Below are positions 18,994 to 26,514 of a DNA stretch of 40,004 nucleotides, in pieces. The notes below the pieces were generated by a model that had not been told where the DNA came from, did not search any database, and saw only the letters and a list, made by a program, of their open reading frames with translations. The stretch covers positions 1-40,004 of the forward strand of contig NZ_CYPR01000097.1 of NCBI RefSeq assembly GCF_001408515.1, written 5' to 3'. Each line of letters opens with the position of its first letter. Positions within the stretch are counted from its first letter, which is position 1. Source of the DNA: Jannaschia seosinensis (GTDB taxonomy: Bacteria > Pseudomonadota > Alphaproteobacteria > Rhodobacterales > Rhodobacteraceae). A program made the translations under genes and the position numbers.

Positions 18994-19179
18994 TGTTCTG
19001 CGCGGCCGGTGTGAGGTGGAGAATGTTTCGCCTGATGGTCACAGAGGCCTACGTGGCGCCGTGTCGCGGGTGGTCTCGTCTTGTTGCGCCTAGCTCATAT
19101 GCCGAAATTGATGGCGGCGGGGTCATCGCTGGATCGGGTCGCTTGGCACGGCAGTTTTCGAAGCCGAGGGGCTCGTGGG

Positions 19180-19503
19180 ATGCGGCATGAAATTCTCCTC
19201 CTTCCGCTTGCCTTGGCGGCCTGCGACACGGCCTTGGGCACGGAGGTCAGTCGTGCGGCAGCCAAGTCGGCCGTGAACCCGATACTGGCGGCGCGCTTTC
19301 CCGGCCTGCCGCTGGAGCCGGCCACCAACTGCGTGATCGACAACGCAACCGGCAGCGAGATCGTCACGCTCGCCGGCGTCGCGGCCACCGGAGCCGCACC
19401 TGACGATACGACGATGCGCATCGTGCTCGACATCGTGCGCCGTCCCGCCACCATCGAATGCATCGCGGCCGAGGGCCTGCCGGTGCTCCTGCAGACCCTC
19501 TAG
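19180..19503 (+). CDS. Predicted lipoprotein immediately upstream of sdhB
   Basis: A 107-residue protein from the ATG at 19180. MRHEILLLPLALAAC is a signal peptide with lipobox LAAC (Cys15). A longer frame from 19081 adds a non-signal-like extension and is rejected. The mature part includes SRAAAKSAVNPILAARFPG, a Cys in ATNCVIDNATGSEIVTLAGV, and a final Cys in IECIAAEGLPVLLQTL; the two may form a disulfide. Family unknown. The stop lies 12 bp before the sdhB start and a GGAGG for sdhB follows directly, so it is part of the sdh unit. Confidence 0.8.
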   Translation: MRHEILLLPLALAACDTALGTEVSRAAAKSAVNPILAARFPGLPLEPATNCVIDNATGSEIVTLAGVAATGAAPDDTTMRIVLDIVRRPATIECIAAEGLPVLLQTL

Positions 19504-19515
19504 GAGGAACAAGCC

Positions 19516-20295
19516 ATGGTTCAATTCACGCTGCCCAAGAACTCCAAGATAACCGTGGGCAAGACCTGGCCCAAGCCGGACGGGGCCAACAACCTGCGGA
19601 AGTTCCAGATCTACCGCTGGAATCCGGAAGACGGCAAGAACCCGCGTCTCGATACCTATTGGGTGGATCTCGACACGTGCGGGCCGATGATTCTGGACGC
19701 GCTCATAAAGATCAAGAACGAGATTGATCCGACGCTGACCTTCCGCCGCTCCTGCCGGGAGGGCATTTGCGGATCCTGTGCGATGAATATCGACGGGGTG
19801 AACACGCTGGCCTGCACCTGGGGCATCGACGAGGTGAAGGGAGACGTGAAGATATACCCCTTGCCGCATATGCCGGTCATCAAGGATCTGATTCCCGACC
19901 TGACCCACTTCTACGCGCAGCATGCTTCGGTCATGCCGTGGCTTGAGACGAAGTCGAACACGCCGGCGAAGGAATGGCGGCAATCGATCGAGGACCGCGA
20001 GAAACTCGACGGCCTCTACGAATGCATCATGTGCGCATCCTGTTCGACGGCCTGTCCTTCCTATTGGTGGAACGGCGACCGCTATCTGGGACCGGCCGCA
20101 CTGCTTCATGCCTATCGCTGGATCATCGATTCGCGCGATGAGGCAACAGGCGAGCGGCTGGACGATCTGGAGGATCCATTCAAACTCTACCGCTGCCACA
20201 CCATCATGAACTGCGCCAAGACCTGCCCCAAGGGGTTGAACCCTGCTAGGGCGATTCAGAACATCAAGAAGATGATGGTCGAGCGTCAACTCTGA
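19516..20295 (+). CDS. sdhB: Succinate dehydrogenase iron-sulfur subunit
   Basis: This 259-residue subunit carries electrons from FAD to quinone through three clusters. The plant-type ferredoxin domain ligates [2Fe-2S] with Cys80, Cys85, Cys88 ([10 protein letters not shown]) and Cys100. The C-terminal domain binds [4Fe-4S] and [3Fe-4S] through [17 protein letters not shown] (Cys170, 173, 176, 180) and [17 protein letters not shown] (Cys227, 233, 237). All expected ligands are present. The protein ends [10 protein letters not shown]. It is the last gene of the sdh unit and is followed by a strong terminator. Confidence 0.98.
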   Translation: MVQFTLPKNSKITVGKTWPKPDGANNLRKFQIYRWNPEDGKNPRLDTYWVDLDTCGPMILDALIKIKNEIDPTLTFRRSCREGICGSCAMNIDGVNTLACTWGIDEVKGDVKIYPLPHMPVIKDLIPDLTHFYAQHASVMPWLETKSNTPAKEWRQSIEDREKLDGLYECIMCASCSTACPSYWWNGDRYLGPAALLHAYRWIIDSRDEATGERLDDLEDPFKLYRCHTIMNCAKTCPKGLNPARAIQNIKKMMVERQL

Positions 20296-20321
20296 TTTTA
20301 CCGACGGCGATAACGTCGAAG

Positions 20322-20347
20322 GCCCCGCCGCTTCGGCGGGGCTTTTT
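20322..20347 (+). terminator. Rho-independent terminator of the sdh operon
   Basis: A 9-bp GC stem, GCCCCGCCG / CGGCGGGGC, with a 3-nt loop is followed at once by TTTTT (20343-20347), 26 bp past the sdhB stop. It is a textbook intrinsic terminator. Confidence 0.93.
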
Positions 20348-20366
20348 CATGTCGATCGGGTGCCTA

Positions 20367-20546
20367 TCAGTCGGGGGCGCTGACCTCGACGCCGCTCTGC
20401 AGGACCATGCCGTCGCCGTCGATGTCTCGGTCGAGCGTCGCTTCGATCTCGTTCCGGGTATCGACAGGGTCGTTGCCGGCCGCGTTGCAGGCAGTCAGGA
20501 GCGTCATAAGCGGCAGGGCGATCAACAGCTTGGAGGACGTCTTCAT
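20367..20546 (-). CDS. Small predicted lipoprotein, 59 aa
   Basis: Starts at the ATG at 20544-20546, preceded by GGAGAAAG at a good distance. MKTSSKLLIALPLMTLLTAC is a signal peptide with lipobox LTAC (Cys20). The mature 40 residues, CNAAGNDPVDTRNEIEATLD then RDIDGDGMVLQSG, are acidic; DRDIDGDG resembles a single EF-hand or dockerin-like calcium loop, but this is too short to be sure. The frame stays open upstream over the odc gene on the other strand, which is a shadow. Convergent with sdhB and divergent from odc. Confidence 0.75.
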   Translation of the reverse strand: MKTSSKLLIALPLMTLLTACNAAGNDPVDTRNEIEATLDRDIDGDGMVLQSGVEVSAPD

Positions 20547-20720
20547 GATCTTTCTCCGATTGGGTGTCACTTCAACGACCGGTTCGTGCAGGAGTTCCGA
20601 TGCGTTCCCGCCACACCCGGAGACGGTCGGAAATTTGGGAAAATTCCGTCTTGACCGGCCAAGCGATTGGCCCCATTTGCGGCTCCATAGACGCCAACGC
20701 ACGCGCCTCTGGCACGGCTT

Positions 20721-20810
20721 ATGCACGGTTACGCAGCGACGGTAACGTCTCCCTTGGAACTGAGCGGTCTTTGCCGGAAAAACCGGAATGGCCGGGTCTA
20801 TAGGAGATGA
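20721..20810 (+). other. Possible 29-codon Arg-rich leader ORF ahead of the decarboxylase gene
   Basis: An ATG at 20721 opens a 29-codon frame ending in TGA at 20808-20810, 3 nt before the odc ATG. The peptide begins MHGYAATVTSPLELSG and its last 11 residues are very basic (RKNRNGRVYRR). The final AGG-AGA codons coincide with the odc ribosome-binding site, so its translation would affect initiation of odc. Evidence for coding is weak: no strong Shine-Dalgarno precedes it, and third-position GC is 18/29. It is reported as a candidate only. Confidence 0.35.
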
Positions 20811-20813
20811 CCC

Positions 20814-21992
20814 ATGAATGCAGTAACCGGCCTCGGCCGCACCGTTTCCACGCCCGAAGCTGCCGCCCCCTCGCGGGTTGAGGCCTATATCGCCGCACAC
20901 GATTTCGACCGCCCGACCCTCGTTATCGACGTGGATGCGGTGGAGCGGCAGTTCCGTGCCCTGCGGGCCGGCTTGGGTCGCGCGCACATGCATTATGCCG
21001 TGAAGGCCAACCCGCACGATGCGATCGTCGCGCGCCTCGTCGCGCTCGGTTCGGGCTTTGACGCGGCGTCGCGTGGTGAGATCGAGCTGGTTCTCGGTCA
21101 CGGCGCCAGCCCGGAGCACGTCTCCTTCGGCAACACGATCAAGCGCGCCTCCGACATACGCTTCGCCCATGAAGCGGGTATCACGCTTTTCGCGGCCGAT
21201 GCGGAGGAAGAGCTGGAGAAGATTGCCGCCAACGCCCCCGGCGCGCGCGTCTACATTCGTGTCATCGTCGACAACCCGGAGGCCGATTGGCCGCTGTCGC
21301 GCAAGTTCGGCTGTGCCTGCGACAAGGTTCTGTCGCTGCTCGGTTGTGCGCGCGACCTCGGGCTGGTGCCTCACGGGCTCAGCTTCCACGTCGGCTCCCA
21401 GACGCGCGAGGCGCGGATGTGGACCGGCACTCTCGATCAGGTCGCGGCCATTTGGCGGCGCGCCGGTGAGGCGGGTTTTGACCTTCAGCTTCTGAACATC
21501 GGTGGCGGGTTCCCGGCCTTCTACGGCGAGGATATCCAGCACCCGACCGCCTATGCCGCGGCGGTGATGGACCTGATCGCCGAGCGTTTCGGCGACGTGC
21601 CGGAGATCATGGCCGAGCCGGGCCGGGGCCTTGTGGCCGAGGCGGGTGCTATCGCCGCCGAGGTTCTGCTTGTCTCGCGCAAGTCGGATGCCGACCTGCA
21701 CCGCTGGGTTTACCTCGACATCGGCCGTTTCTCGGGGCTGGCCGAAACCGAGGGCGAGGCGATCCGCTACCAGTTCGCGACCGCCCGTGACGGAGAGCAG
21801 GCGGGTCCCTGTGTCCTCGCCGGGCCGTCCTGCGACAGTGCCGACGTTCTCTACGAGAAGCGGCCCGTGCAGCTTCCCCTGTCGCTCTGCGGCGGGGACA
21901 AGGTCGTGATCCGGAACTGCGGGGCCTACACCTCAACCTATTCCTCGGTCGGGTTCAATGGCTTTCCGCCGCTCGACACGCGCGTGATCTGA
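20814..21992 (+). CDS. odc: Ornithine/lysine decarboxylase, PLP fold type III
   Basis: This 392-residue decarboxylase of the eukaryotic-type ODC / diaminopimelate decarboxylase superfamily makes putrescine (or cadaverine) in the cytoplasm. PLP binds Lys64 in MHYAVKANPHD. His192 in LSFHVGSQ stacks on the cofactor. The Gly-rich phosphate loop is NIGGGFP, followed by AEPGRGLVAEAG. Cys340 in GPSCDSADVLYE is the active-site Cys that distinguishes ODC from DapDC, and the dimer-partner end is AYTSTYSSVGFNGF. Related alphaproteobacterial enzymes accept ornithine and lysine, so specificity is left open. The RBS AGGAG is 8 nt upstream. The 267-bp region before it includes a GGCCAA/TTGGCC hairpin (20657-20672) and the candidate leader ORF. 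Confidence 0.92.
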   Translation: MNAVTGLGRTVSTPEAAAPSRVEAYIAAHDFDRPTLVIDVDAVERQFRALRAGLGRAHMHYAVKANPHDAIVARLVALGSGFDAASRGEIELVLGHGASPEHVSFGNTIKRASDIRFAHEAGITLFAADAEEELEKIAANAPGARVYIRVIVDNPEADWPLSRKFGCACDKVLSLLGCARDLGLVPHGLSFHVGSQTREARMWTGTLDQVAAIWRRAGEAGFDLQLLNIGGGFPAFYGEDIQHPTAYAAAVMDLIAERFGDVPEIMAEPGRGLVAEAGAIAAEVLLVSRKSDADLHRWVYLDIGRFSGLAETEGEAIRYQFATARDGEQAGPCVLAGPSCDSADVLYEKRPVQLPLSLCGGDKVVIRNCGAYTSTYSSVGFNGFPPLDTRVI

Positions 21993-21994
21993 CC

Positions 21995-22040
21995 GCCTGA
22001 GGCGGCCCGGCCCGCTCCCTTCGGGCGGGTCGCCTCAGGC
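21995..22040. terminator. Bidirectional hairpin between odc and deoD
   Basis: A perfect 10-bp inverted repeat, GCCTGAGGCG (21995-22004) / CGCCTCAGGC (22031-22040), encloses a second stem CCCGC / GCGGG. The two genes converge here, and the right arm includes the deoD stop codon (22035-22037). It can fold in transcripts from either strand. No T-run follows. Confidence 0.6.
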
Positions 22041-22742
22041 GAAGGCTGCCTCCAGCGCAATTGCAACCATATCGCCAAACGACGATTGGCGCATGTCAGC
22101 CGATAGCGCTTCGTGCGTCACCAGATGGTCGCTCACCGTCAGGACCGCCAGCGCCCGGCAGCGATGGCGGGCCGCCAGCAGATACAGTTCCGCCGCCTCC
22201 ATCTCGACGGCCAACACGTTGTGGCGCGTCAACTGCTCGTTCAGGTCCGGCCGTTCGTCATAGAACACGTCCGAGGAGTAAATTCCGCCGACATGGATCT
22301 GTGCGTCCTTTCGTCCGCGGGCTGCCGCCTCCGCCGCTTTCAGCAGGTCCCAGTCCGCGCAGGGGGCGAAGTTCAGTTCACGCAAGATTGCGCGGGATGG
22401 TGTCGACACGGATGTCGCCGTCATGGCCAGAACCACGTCGCGTATCTTCACATGTTCCTGCATCGCGCCGCAGGATCCGATGCGGATGAGTGTTTTGGCT
22501 CCGTAGCGCGAAATCAGTTCGTTCGCGTAGATCGACAAGCTGGGCATTCCCATGCCCGAACCATGGATCGTCACGCGGTTTCCGCGCCATTCGCCGGTGA
22601 AGCCAAGCATCCCGCGAACATCGTTTACCAGCTCCGCACCATCGAGGAACGTTTCCGCCGCCCACTTGGCGCGGAGCGGATCGCCGGGCATCAAGACGGT
22701 TTCGGCGATCTGATCCTTTTCGGCGCGGATATGGGGGGTCAT
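22035..22742 (-). CDS. deoD: Purine-nucleoside phosphorylase, DeoD (hexameric) type
   Basis: This 235-residue cytoplasmic enzyme splits purine (deoxy)nucleosides with phosphate. The ATG at 22740-22742 gives [20 protein letters not shown], the usual opening. Phosphate and ribose contacts include [19 protein letters not shown] and LIRIGSCGA. The purine/ribose site has [13 protein letters not shown], and the catalytic Asp lies in [10 protein letters not shown]. The upstream frame extension to 22892 crosses the H-NS terminator and is rejected. A second, unrelated-fold-subclass purine phosphorylase is encoded at 31455-32249. Confidence 0.95.
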   Translation of the reverse strand: MTPHIRAEKDQIAETVLMPGDPLRAKWAAETFLDGAELVNDVRGMLGFTGEWRGNRVTIHGSGMGMPSLSIYANELISRYGAKTLIRIGSCGAMQEHVKIRDVVLAMTATSVSTPSRAILRELNFAPCADWDLLKAAEAAARGRKDAQIHVGGIYSSDVFYDERPDLNEQLTRHNVLAVEMEAAELYLLAARHRCRALAVLTVSDHLVTHEALSADMRQSSFGDMVAIALEAAFA

Positions 22743-22763
22743 GTGCGGTCTCCGGAAATGACA

Positions 22764-22786
22764 AAGGGGCGCAGATTGCGCCCCTT
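22764..22786 (-). terminator. Rho-independent terminator of the H-NS-like gene
   Basis: The stem AAGGGGCGCA / TGCGCCCCTT with a 3-nt loop lies 25 bp past the stop of the H-NS-like gene. On the minus strand it is followed by TTGTCATTT, moderately T-rich. It separates this gene from deoD. Confidence 0.8.
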
Positions 22787-22810
22787 CATGCGTCGGAATT
22801 GCCCGATCGT

Positions 22811-23149
22811 CTAGATGGACAGGTCTTCGCGCGTCTTGCCGCTGTTGAGCGCATCCTTGAACCATTCCGGCTGACGTCCGCGACCGGACCACGTGATCGT
22901 CTTGTTCTCCGGGTGGCGGTATTTCGGCGGCTGCTTGGCTTTTCCGCCTTTCTTCGCGGACTTTCCATCGAAGATATCGGCCAGAGAGTAGCCGGCCCTT
23001 GCAACCATTGCCTCGATCTCAGCCTTCAATTCCTGAAGCTTGCGGCCTTCATATTCGGCTTCGGCCTTCTTGATCTGCGCAAGCTGGGCTTCGGTTTCCG
23101 CCCGCGCCTTCGCCAGATCTTCCATGTTCATCGTTTCCAGCTGTGCCAT
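22811..23149 (-). CDS. H-NS family DNA-binding protein (HvrA/Spb type)
   Basis: This 112-residue nucleoid-associated regulator has an N-terminal coiled coil for oligomerisation at about 8-50 ([37 protein letters not shown]), a basic linker ([15 protein letters not shown]), and the C-terminal DNA-binding domain [20 protein letters not shown]. The W-x-G-R-G-R-x-P core inserts into the minor groove of AT-rich DNA. In Rhodobacter the homologues HvrA and Spb regulate photosynthesis genes. Here the targets are unknown. It is monocistronic, with its own terminator, and a 20-bp inverted repeat lies upstream (23199-23218). Confidence 0.93.
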   Translation of the reverse strand: MAQLETMNMEDLAKARAETEAQLAQIKKAEAEYEGRKLQELKAEIEAMVARAGYSLADIFDGKSAKKGGKAKQPPKYRHPENKTITWSGRGRQPEWFKDALNSGKTREDLSI

Positions 23150-23198
23150 GCGTTCATCCCGTAATGTAAATCACCTGCGGTCCCTTTAGCTTGGAATC

Positions 23199-23218
23199 TG
23201 CAATCGCACAAGATTGCA
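23199..23218. promoter_or_regulatory. Inverted repeat upstream of the H-NS-like gene
   Basis: TGCAATC (23199-23205) and GATTGCA (23212-23218) form a perfect 7-bp inverted repeat with a 6-nt spacer, 50 bp upstream of the H-NS-like start. The size suits a dimeric regulator's operator. It could also be an autoregulatory site. No further copy was noticed in the window. Confidence 0.4.
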
Positions 23219-23279
23219 AGCGCGGGTTGGAGAAAAGTGACAATCGTCCGCACTTTCCTCCTGCTTTTCCCGAATCTGC

Positions 23280-24218
23280 TTATTCTATGTTCTCCATCCA
23301 GTCTGTCATTACGGACACGACTGCTTCGGCCTCCTCAAAGACGGCTGCATGGCTGGCGCCGTCGATTACGGCGATTTCGCCGTTCGCGACAAGGTCCACC
23401 ATCACCTGGCTGATCGCCACGGGATAAACGGTGTCTTCCAATCCGACGATTGCCAAGAGCGGCACATCGCTATCGCGCAGCGTCTCGGTAAAGTCGGGGC
23501 GGTTCGCCAAAGCCCGCGCCCCGCCAATTGCGCCATCGAGGCTCGCCTGTTCCATGACCGTAGTCAGGTAATCTTCGGCAACCGCCTCATCCCCCGTGCG
23601 TGCCCGTCCGGTCAGCATGTTCGGGATCAGGAAGGGAATGATTGCCGAGACATCCTCCTCTGTCAGAAGCGCATCTTCCGCACCGCGCCAGATGCCCCGC
23701 TCGATCGGGCCCGCCGCCATGTGGTTCGTATCGATGGCGATCATTCCGCGAAACAGATCCGGGCGTATTTCGTACATGCGAAACATGATTGGCCCGCCCA
23801 TCGACATGCCGCCGACGAACGCCTCGTCCACGCCAATTTCGTCCAGAACGGCCAGCGCATCCTCGGCATAGACGCCTGGCGCGGCGACCGGATAAGGGAT
23901 GGTGGAATTGCCATAGCCACGGTGGTCGATTGTCACGACACGGTGCGTGTCATCGAGCGTTCCGACGACGCGCGAGAACAGCGCGCCCGACAGCGGATAG
24001 CCATGCAGCAGCACGATCGTATCCGTTCCTTCGCCGTCATCCGGGCCGCTGACGTTGAAGAAGATTTCCGCACCGGCCCGTTCGAGGGTCATTCCCTCTC
24101 GCTCCGACGGGGCGGGCAAGTCCGAAACGCTCGGAATTTGCGTCTGCGTCTGCGCCTGGGCAGGCATGGCGGCGAGGACAAGGGCCGCAATTGCGGCTCG
24201 GGTCGGGAGAGAATTCAT
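23280..24218 (-). CDS. Secreted alpha/beta hydrolase
   Basis: This 312-residue protein has a signal peptide (MNSLPTRAAIAALVLAAMPA, cleavage near AQA), so it acts in the periplasm. The hydrolase fold shows the oxyanion segment IVLLHGYPLSG (residues 68-78), VVTIDHRGYGNST, the nucleophile elbow GGMSMGG with Ser139, a cap region (about 160-230), the acid region VPLLAIVGLEDTVYP, and the catalytic His290 in GASHAAVFEE. The substrate is not predictable. Relatives include haloperoxidase- and esterase-like enzymes. It is a single gene, divergent from the PlsB-like gene and upstream of the H-NS-like gene. Confidence 0.88.
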   Translation of the reverse strand: MNSLPTRAAIAALVLAAMPAQAQTQTQIPSVSDLPAPSEREGMTLERAGAEIFFNVSGPDDGEGTDTIVLLHGYPLSGALFSRVVGTLDDTHRVVTIDHRGYGNSTIPYPVAAPGVYAEDALAVLDEIGVDEAFVGGMSMGGPIMFRMYEIRPDLFRGMIAIDTNHMAAGPIERGIWRGAEDALLTEEDVSAIIPFLIPNMLTGRARTGDEAVAEDYLTTVMEQASLDGAIGGARALANRPDFTETLRDSDVPLLAIVGLEDTVYPVAISQVMVDLVANGEIAVIDGASHAAVFEEAEAVVSVMTDWMENIE

Positions 24219-24335
24219 CAGCTTACCTTCGTCTTTGAGGACGTGCGATGTCTCTCAATCGACTTGAGGTCTATAAGGTTCCTGTAAGGCCCTCCGCTAT
24301 GGACGCGCAGGCGCTTCGGCGGCACTGTGCGGAAC

Positions 24336-25706
24336 ATGTTCCGAACTATCGAGCTTCCGCTCTGGGCACTCCTGCTTCTTGTCGCATTCGCGGCCGTCAC
24401 CTTCGCATCGCATTTCCTGTTTCCGTCGGTCCGCTGGTTTTTCCGGCGCTGGGCGGAGCGGCTCGTTGCGGAACTTAATACACGGCTCAAACGCCCGATC
24501 GAGCCATTCAAGCTTGCCCGCAGGACGGATACGATCGACCGGCTTGTCCACGACCCGCATGTGGCGCAGGCGGTTATCGACCACGCGGCGGCCCACGGAA
24601 TTCCGGCGGAAGTCGCCTATGAGGCGGCACGGCGATATGCGCGTGAAATTGTTCCGTCCTTTTCGGCGTTGCTTTATTTCGGGGTGGCGACGCGTCTGGC
24701 GCGCTGGCTGTCTCGGTCGCTTTATCGTGTGCGCGTGACGGGAGAGGATGCGGCGCTGTCGGGGATCGATCCCAAAGCCACGGTGGTCTTCGTACTCAAC
24801 CACCGCTCCAACATGGATTACGTCCTCGTCACGTGGCTGGCTGCGCGGCAGACGGCGCTTGCCTATGCCGTGGGCGAATGGGCGCGGCGCTGGCCGCTGC
24901 GACCGCTGATCCGCGCCATGGGTGGATATTTCGTGCGCCGGCGGGATCTCAATCCGCTCTACCGCCGGGTGCTGGCGCGCTACGTTCAGATCGCCACCGA
25001 AAACGGGGTGACGCAGGCGGTCTTTCCGGAAGGACGGCTCAGCCGGGACGGCAAGTTCCAGCCGCCCAAGCTCGGCATCCTCAGCTATATCCTCGCCGGT
25101 CATGATCTTGAGGCGGCGCGCGATGTCGTCTTCGTTCCCGTCGCGCTGAACTACGAACGCGTGCTTGAGGATCGCGTCCTGATCGCCGCCGACAAGGCCT
25201 CCGGCCACTCGTTCCGGCTTCGCTGGTGGATGGTGGCGCGGTATCTCTGGCGGCATCTGCAACTCCGACTGACGGGCCGTTTCACGCGCTTCGGCTACGC
25301 TGCCGTATCCTTCGGTCGTCCCCTCTCGCTTCACCGATTTCTGGCACGAGACGATGCCGATCCCGCGGCCGCTCTCGGCGACGCCTTGATGGAGCGCATT
25401 GAAGAAGTGCTGCCGGTCCTGCCGCTTCCGCTTGTCTGCGAGGCGCTGGTGCAGGGGGCGCGGGACGTGCCGGCCGTTGCCGGCCACCTCGAGCGCCGGA
25501 TGCGTCACTGGCGCGCGAACAGGAATCATCCGCAGCATTTCACGACGCGCAATGCGCGGCATGCGGCCGTCGTCGCGCTGCGAATGCTGGAGGTGCGACG
25601 CGCGCTCAGCCTCGACGGCGACGACATTGCGGTATCGGCGACCTGGCTACCGGTCGTGGAATATTACGCCCGGACCTTGCCACAGGACCTCTCCGAGCGC
25701 TCATGA
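24336..25706 (+). CDS. PlsB-like glycerol-3-phosphate/lysophospholipid acyltransferase
   Basis: This 456-residue membrane-associated acyltransferase is read from the ATG at 24336; an in-frame GTG at 24327 is an alternative start. A hydrophobic N-terminal anchor (ELPLWALLLLVAFAAVTFAS) is followed by a helical region, then the catalytic acyltransferase domain: motif I NHRSNMDYVL (H-x4-D), motif II region GGYFVRRRDLNPLYRRVL, motif III QAVFPEGRLSRDGKF, and motif IV VVFVPVALNYERV. It is much shorter than E. coli PlsB (about 800 aa), but the GPAT motifs fit. It probably acylates glycerol 3-phosphate at the inner membrane. The AHL synthase gene follows after a 159-bp gap. Confidence 0.85.
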   Translation: MFRTIELPLWALLLLVAFAAVTFASHFLFPSVRWFFRRWAERLVAELNTRLKRPIEPFKLARRTDTIDRLVHDPHVAQAVIDHAAAHGIPAEVAYEAARRYAREIVPSFSALLYFGVATRLARWLSRSLYRVRVTGEDAALSGIDPKATVVFVLNHRSNMDYVLVTWLAARQTALAYAVGEWARRWPLRPLIRAMGGYFVRRRDLNPLYRRVLARYVQIATENGVTQAVFPEGRLSRDGKFQPPKLGILSYILAGHDLEAARDVVFVPVALNYERVLEDRVLIAADKASGHSFRLRWWMVARYLWRHLQLRLTGRFTRFGYAAVSFGRPLSLHRFLARDDADPAAALGDALMERIEEVLPVLPLPLVCEALVQGARDVPAVAGHLERRMRHWRANRNHPQHFTTRNARHAAVVALRMLEVRRALSLDGDDIAVSATWLPVVEYYARTLPQDLSERS

Positions 25707-25865
25707 CGCGCTGAATTCCGAGGGCACAGATCGCTGGAGTGGCAATTTCGCGCCATTCCGTAACGTCACAGCACTTTGTTAAGGAAGAATTAACCCGAGG
25801 AAACCTTTCATTAACCGAATCAAGGCGAACGTCCTGCTGTTTCAAACCTTCAGGAGGACATCCAC

Positions 25866-26495
25866 ATGATTCGCTATCTTCACGGTTCCGCTCTGCATCG
25901 TCATGCCGACCTCGCCGCTTCCATGTTCGTCGATCGCGCCACGCAATTCCGCGACAGGATGAAGTGGGATGTGAAAGTCGATGCGCTTGGATGGGAGACG
26001 GACCAATACGACGTACTCGACCCGATATATGTCATCGCTGAGGATGCAGCCGGTCGCCACGCCGGGTCGATGCGCTTTCTGCCGACGACCGGGCGCACCA
26101 TGCTCGACGAGATCTTTCCGCATCTCAAAGGTGGCCGCACAATCCGGTCGCCCCTGATCTGGGAATGCACCCGTTTCTGCCTTTCGCCCGGCGCGGGCGC
26201 GGATGTGGCGCGCCTGATGCTTGTCGGCGCGCAGGAACTCGGCCTCACGATGGGGTTCAGCCATTCCGTCGGGGTGTTCGACCGGCCGATGGTCCGCGTC
26301 TATCGCCGCCTCGGCTGGGAGCCCGAGGTTCTCGGAAGCCAAGACGGCATTTCGGCGGGCATTTGGCAGCTGTCGCGCGATGTCCAGGATAAGCTCTGCG
26401 AAGCGGCCGGTCTGCACCCGCGCCTGTCGCGCCATTGGTGCGAGACGGCGCTTGCCGACCTGGAGCGGACGGTTGCTCTTCCGATCGGCGCCTGA
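25866..26495 (+). CDS. LuxI-type acyl-homoserine lactone synthase
   Basis: This 209-residue autoinducer synthase couples an acyl chain from acyl-ACP to S-adenosylmethionine and lactonises it. All the conserved residues are visible near their canonical positions: Arg24, Phe28 and Trp34 (DRATQFRDRMKW), the acidic pair Asp46/Asp49 (ETDQYDVLD), Arg70 (GSMRFLP), Phe84, and Glu100/Arg103 (WECTRFCL). The start ATG has AGGAGG 8 bp upstream. The intergenic 25707-25865 is comparatively AT-rich and contains no good 20-bp lux-box palindrome. No luxR-type regulator gene is visible anywhere in the window, so the synthase is solo locally. The RecD-like helicase gene follows by 19 bp and may be co-transcribed. 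Confidence 0.94.
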   Translation: MIRYLHGSALHRHADLAASMFVDRATQFRDRMKWDVKVDALGWETDQYDVLDPIYVIAEDAAGRHAGSMRFLPTTGRTMLDEIFPHLKGGRTIRSPLIWECTRFCLSPGAGADVARLMLVGAQELGLTMGFSHSVGVFDRPMVRVYRRLGWEPEVLGSQDGISAGIWQLSRDVQDKLCEAAGLHPRLSRHWCETALADLERTVALPIGA

Positions 26496-26514
26496 TGGGT
26501 CCAGAAGGGGGGCG

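Noticed and set aside
25831-25858. Possible lux box before the AHL synthase (CCTG ... CAGG)
   Set aside because: The arms are separated by 14 nt, not the 10 expected of a 20-bp lux box, and the inner bases are not palindromic. The right arm overlaps the ribosome-binding site.
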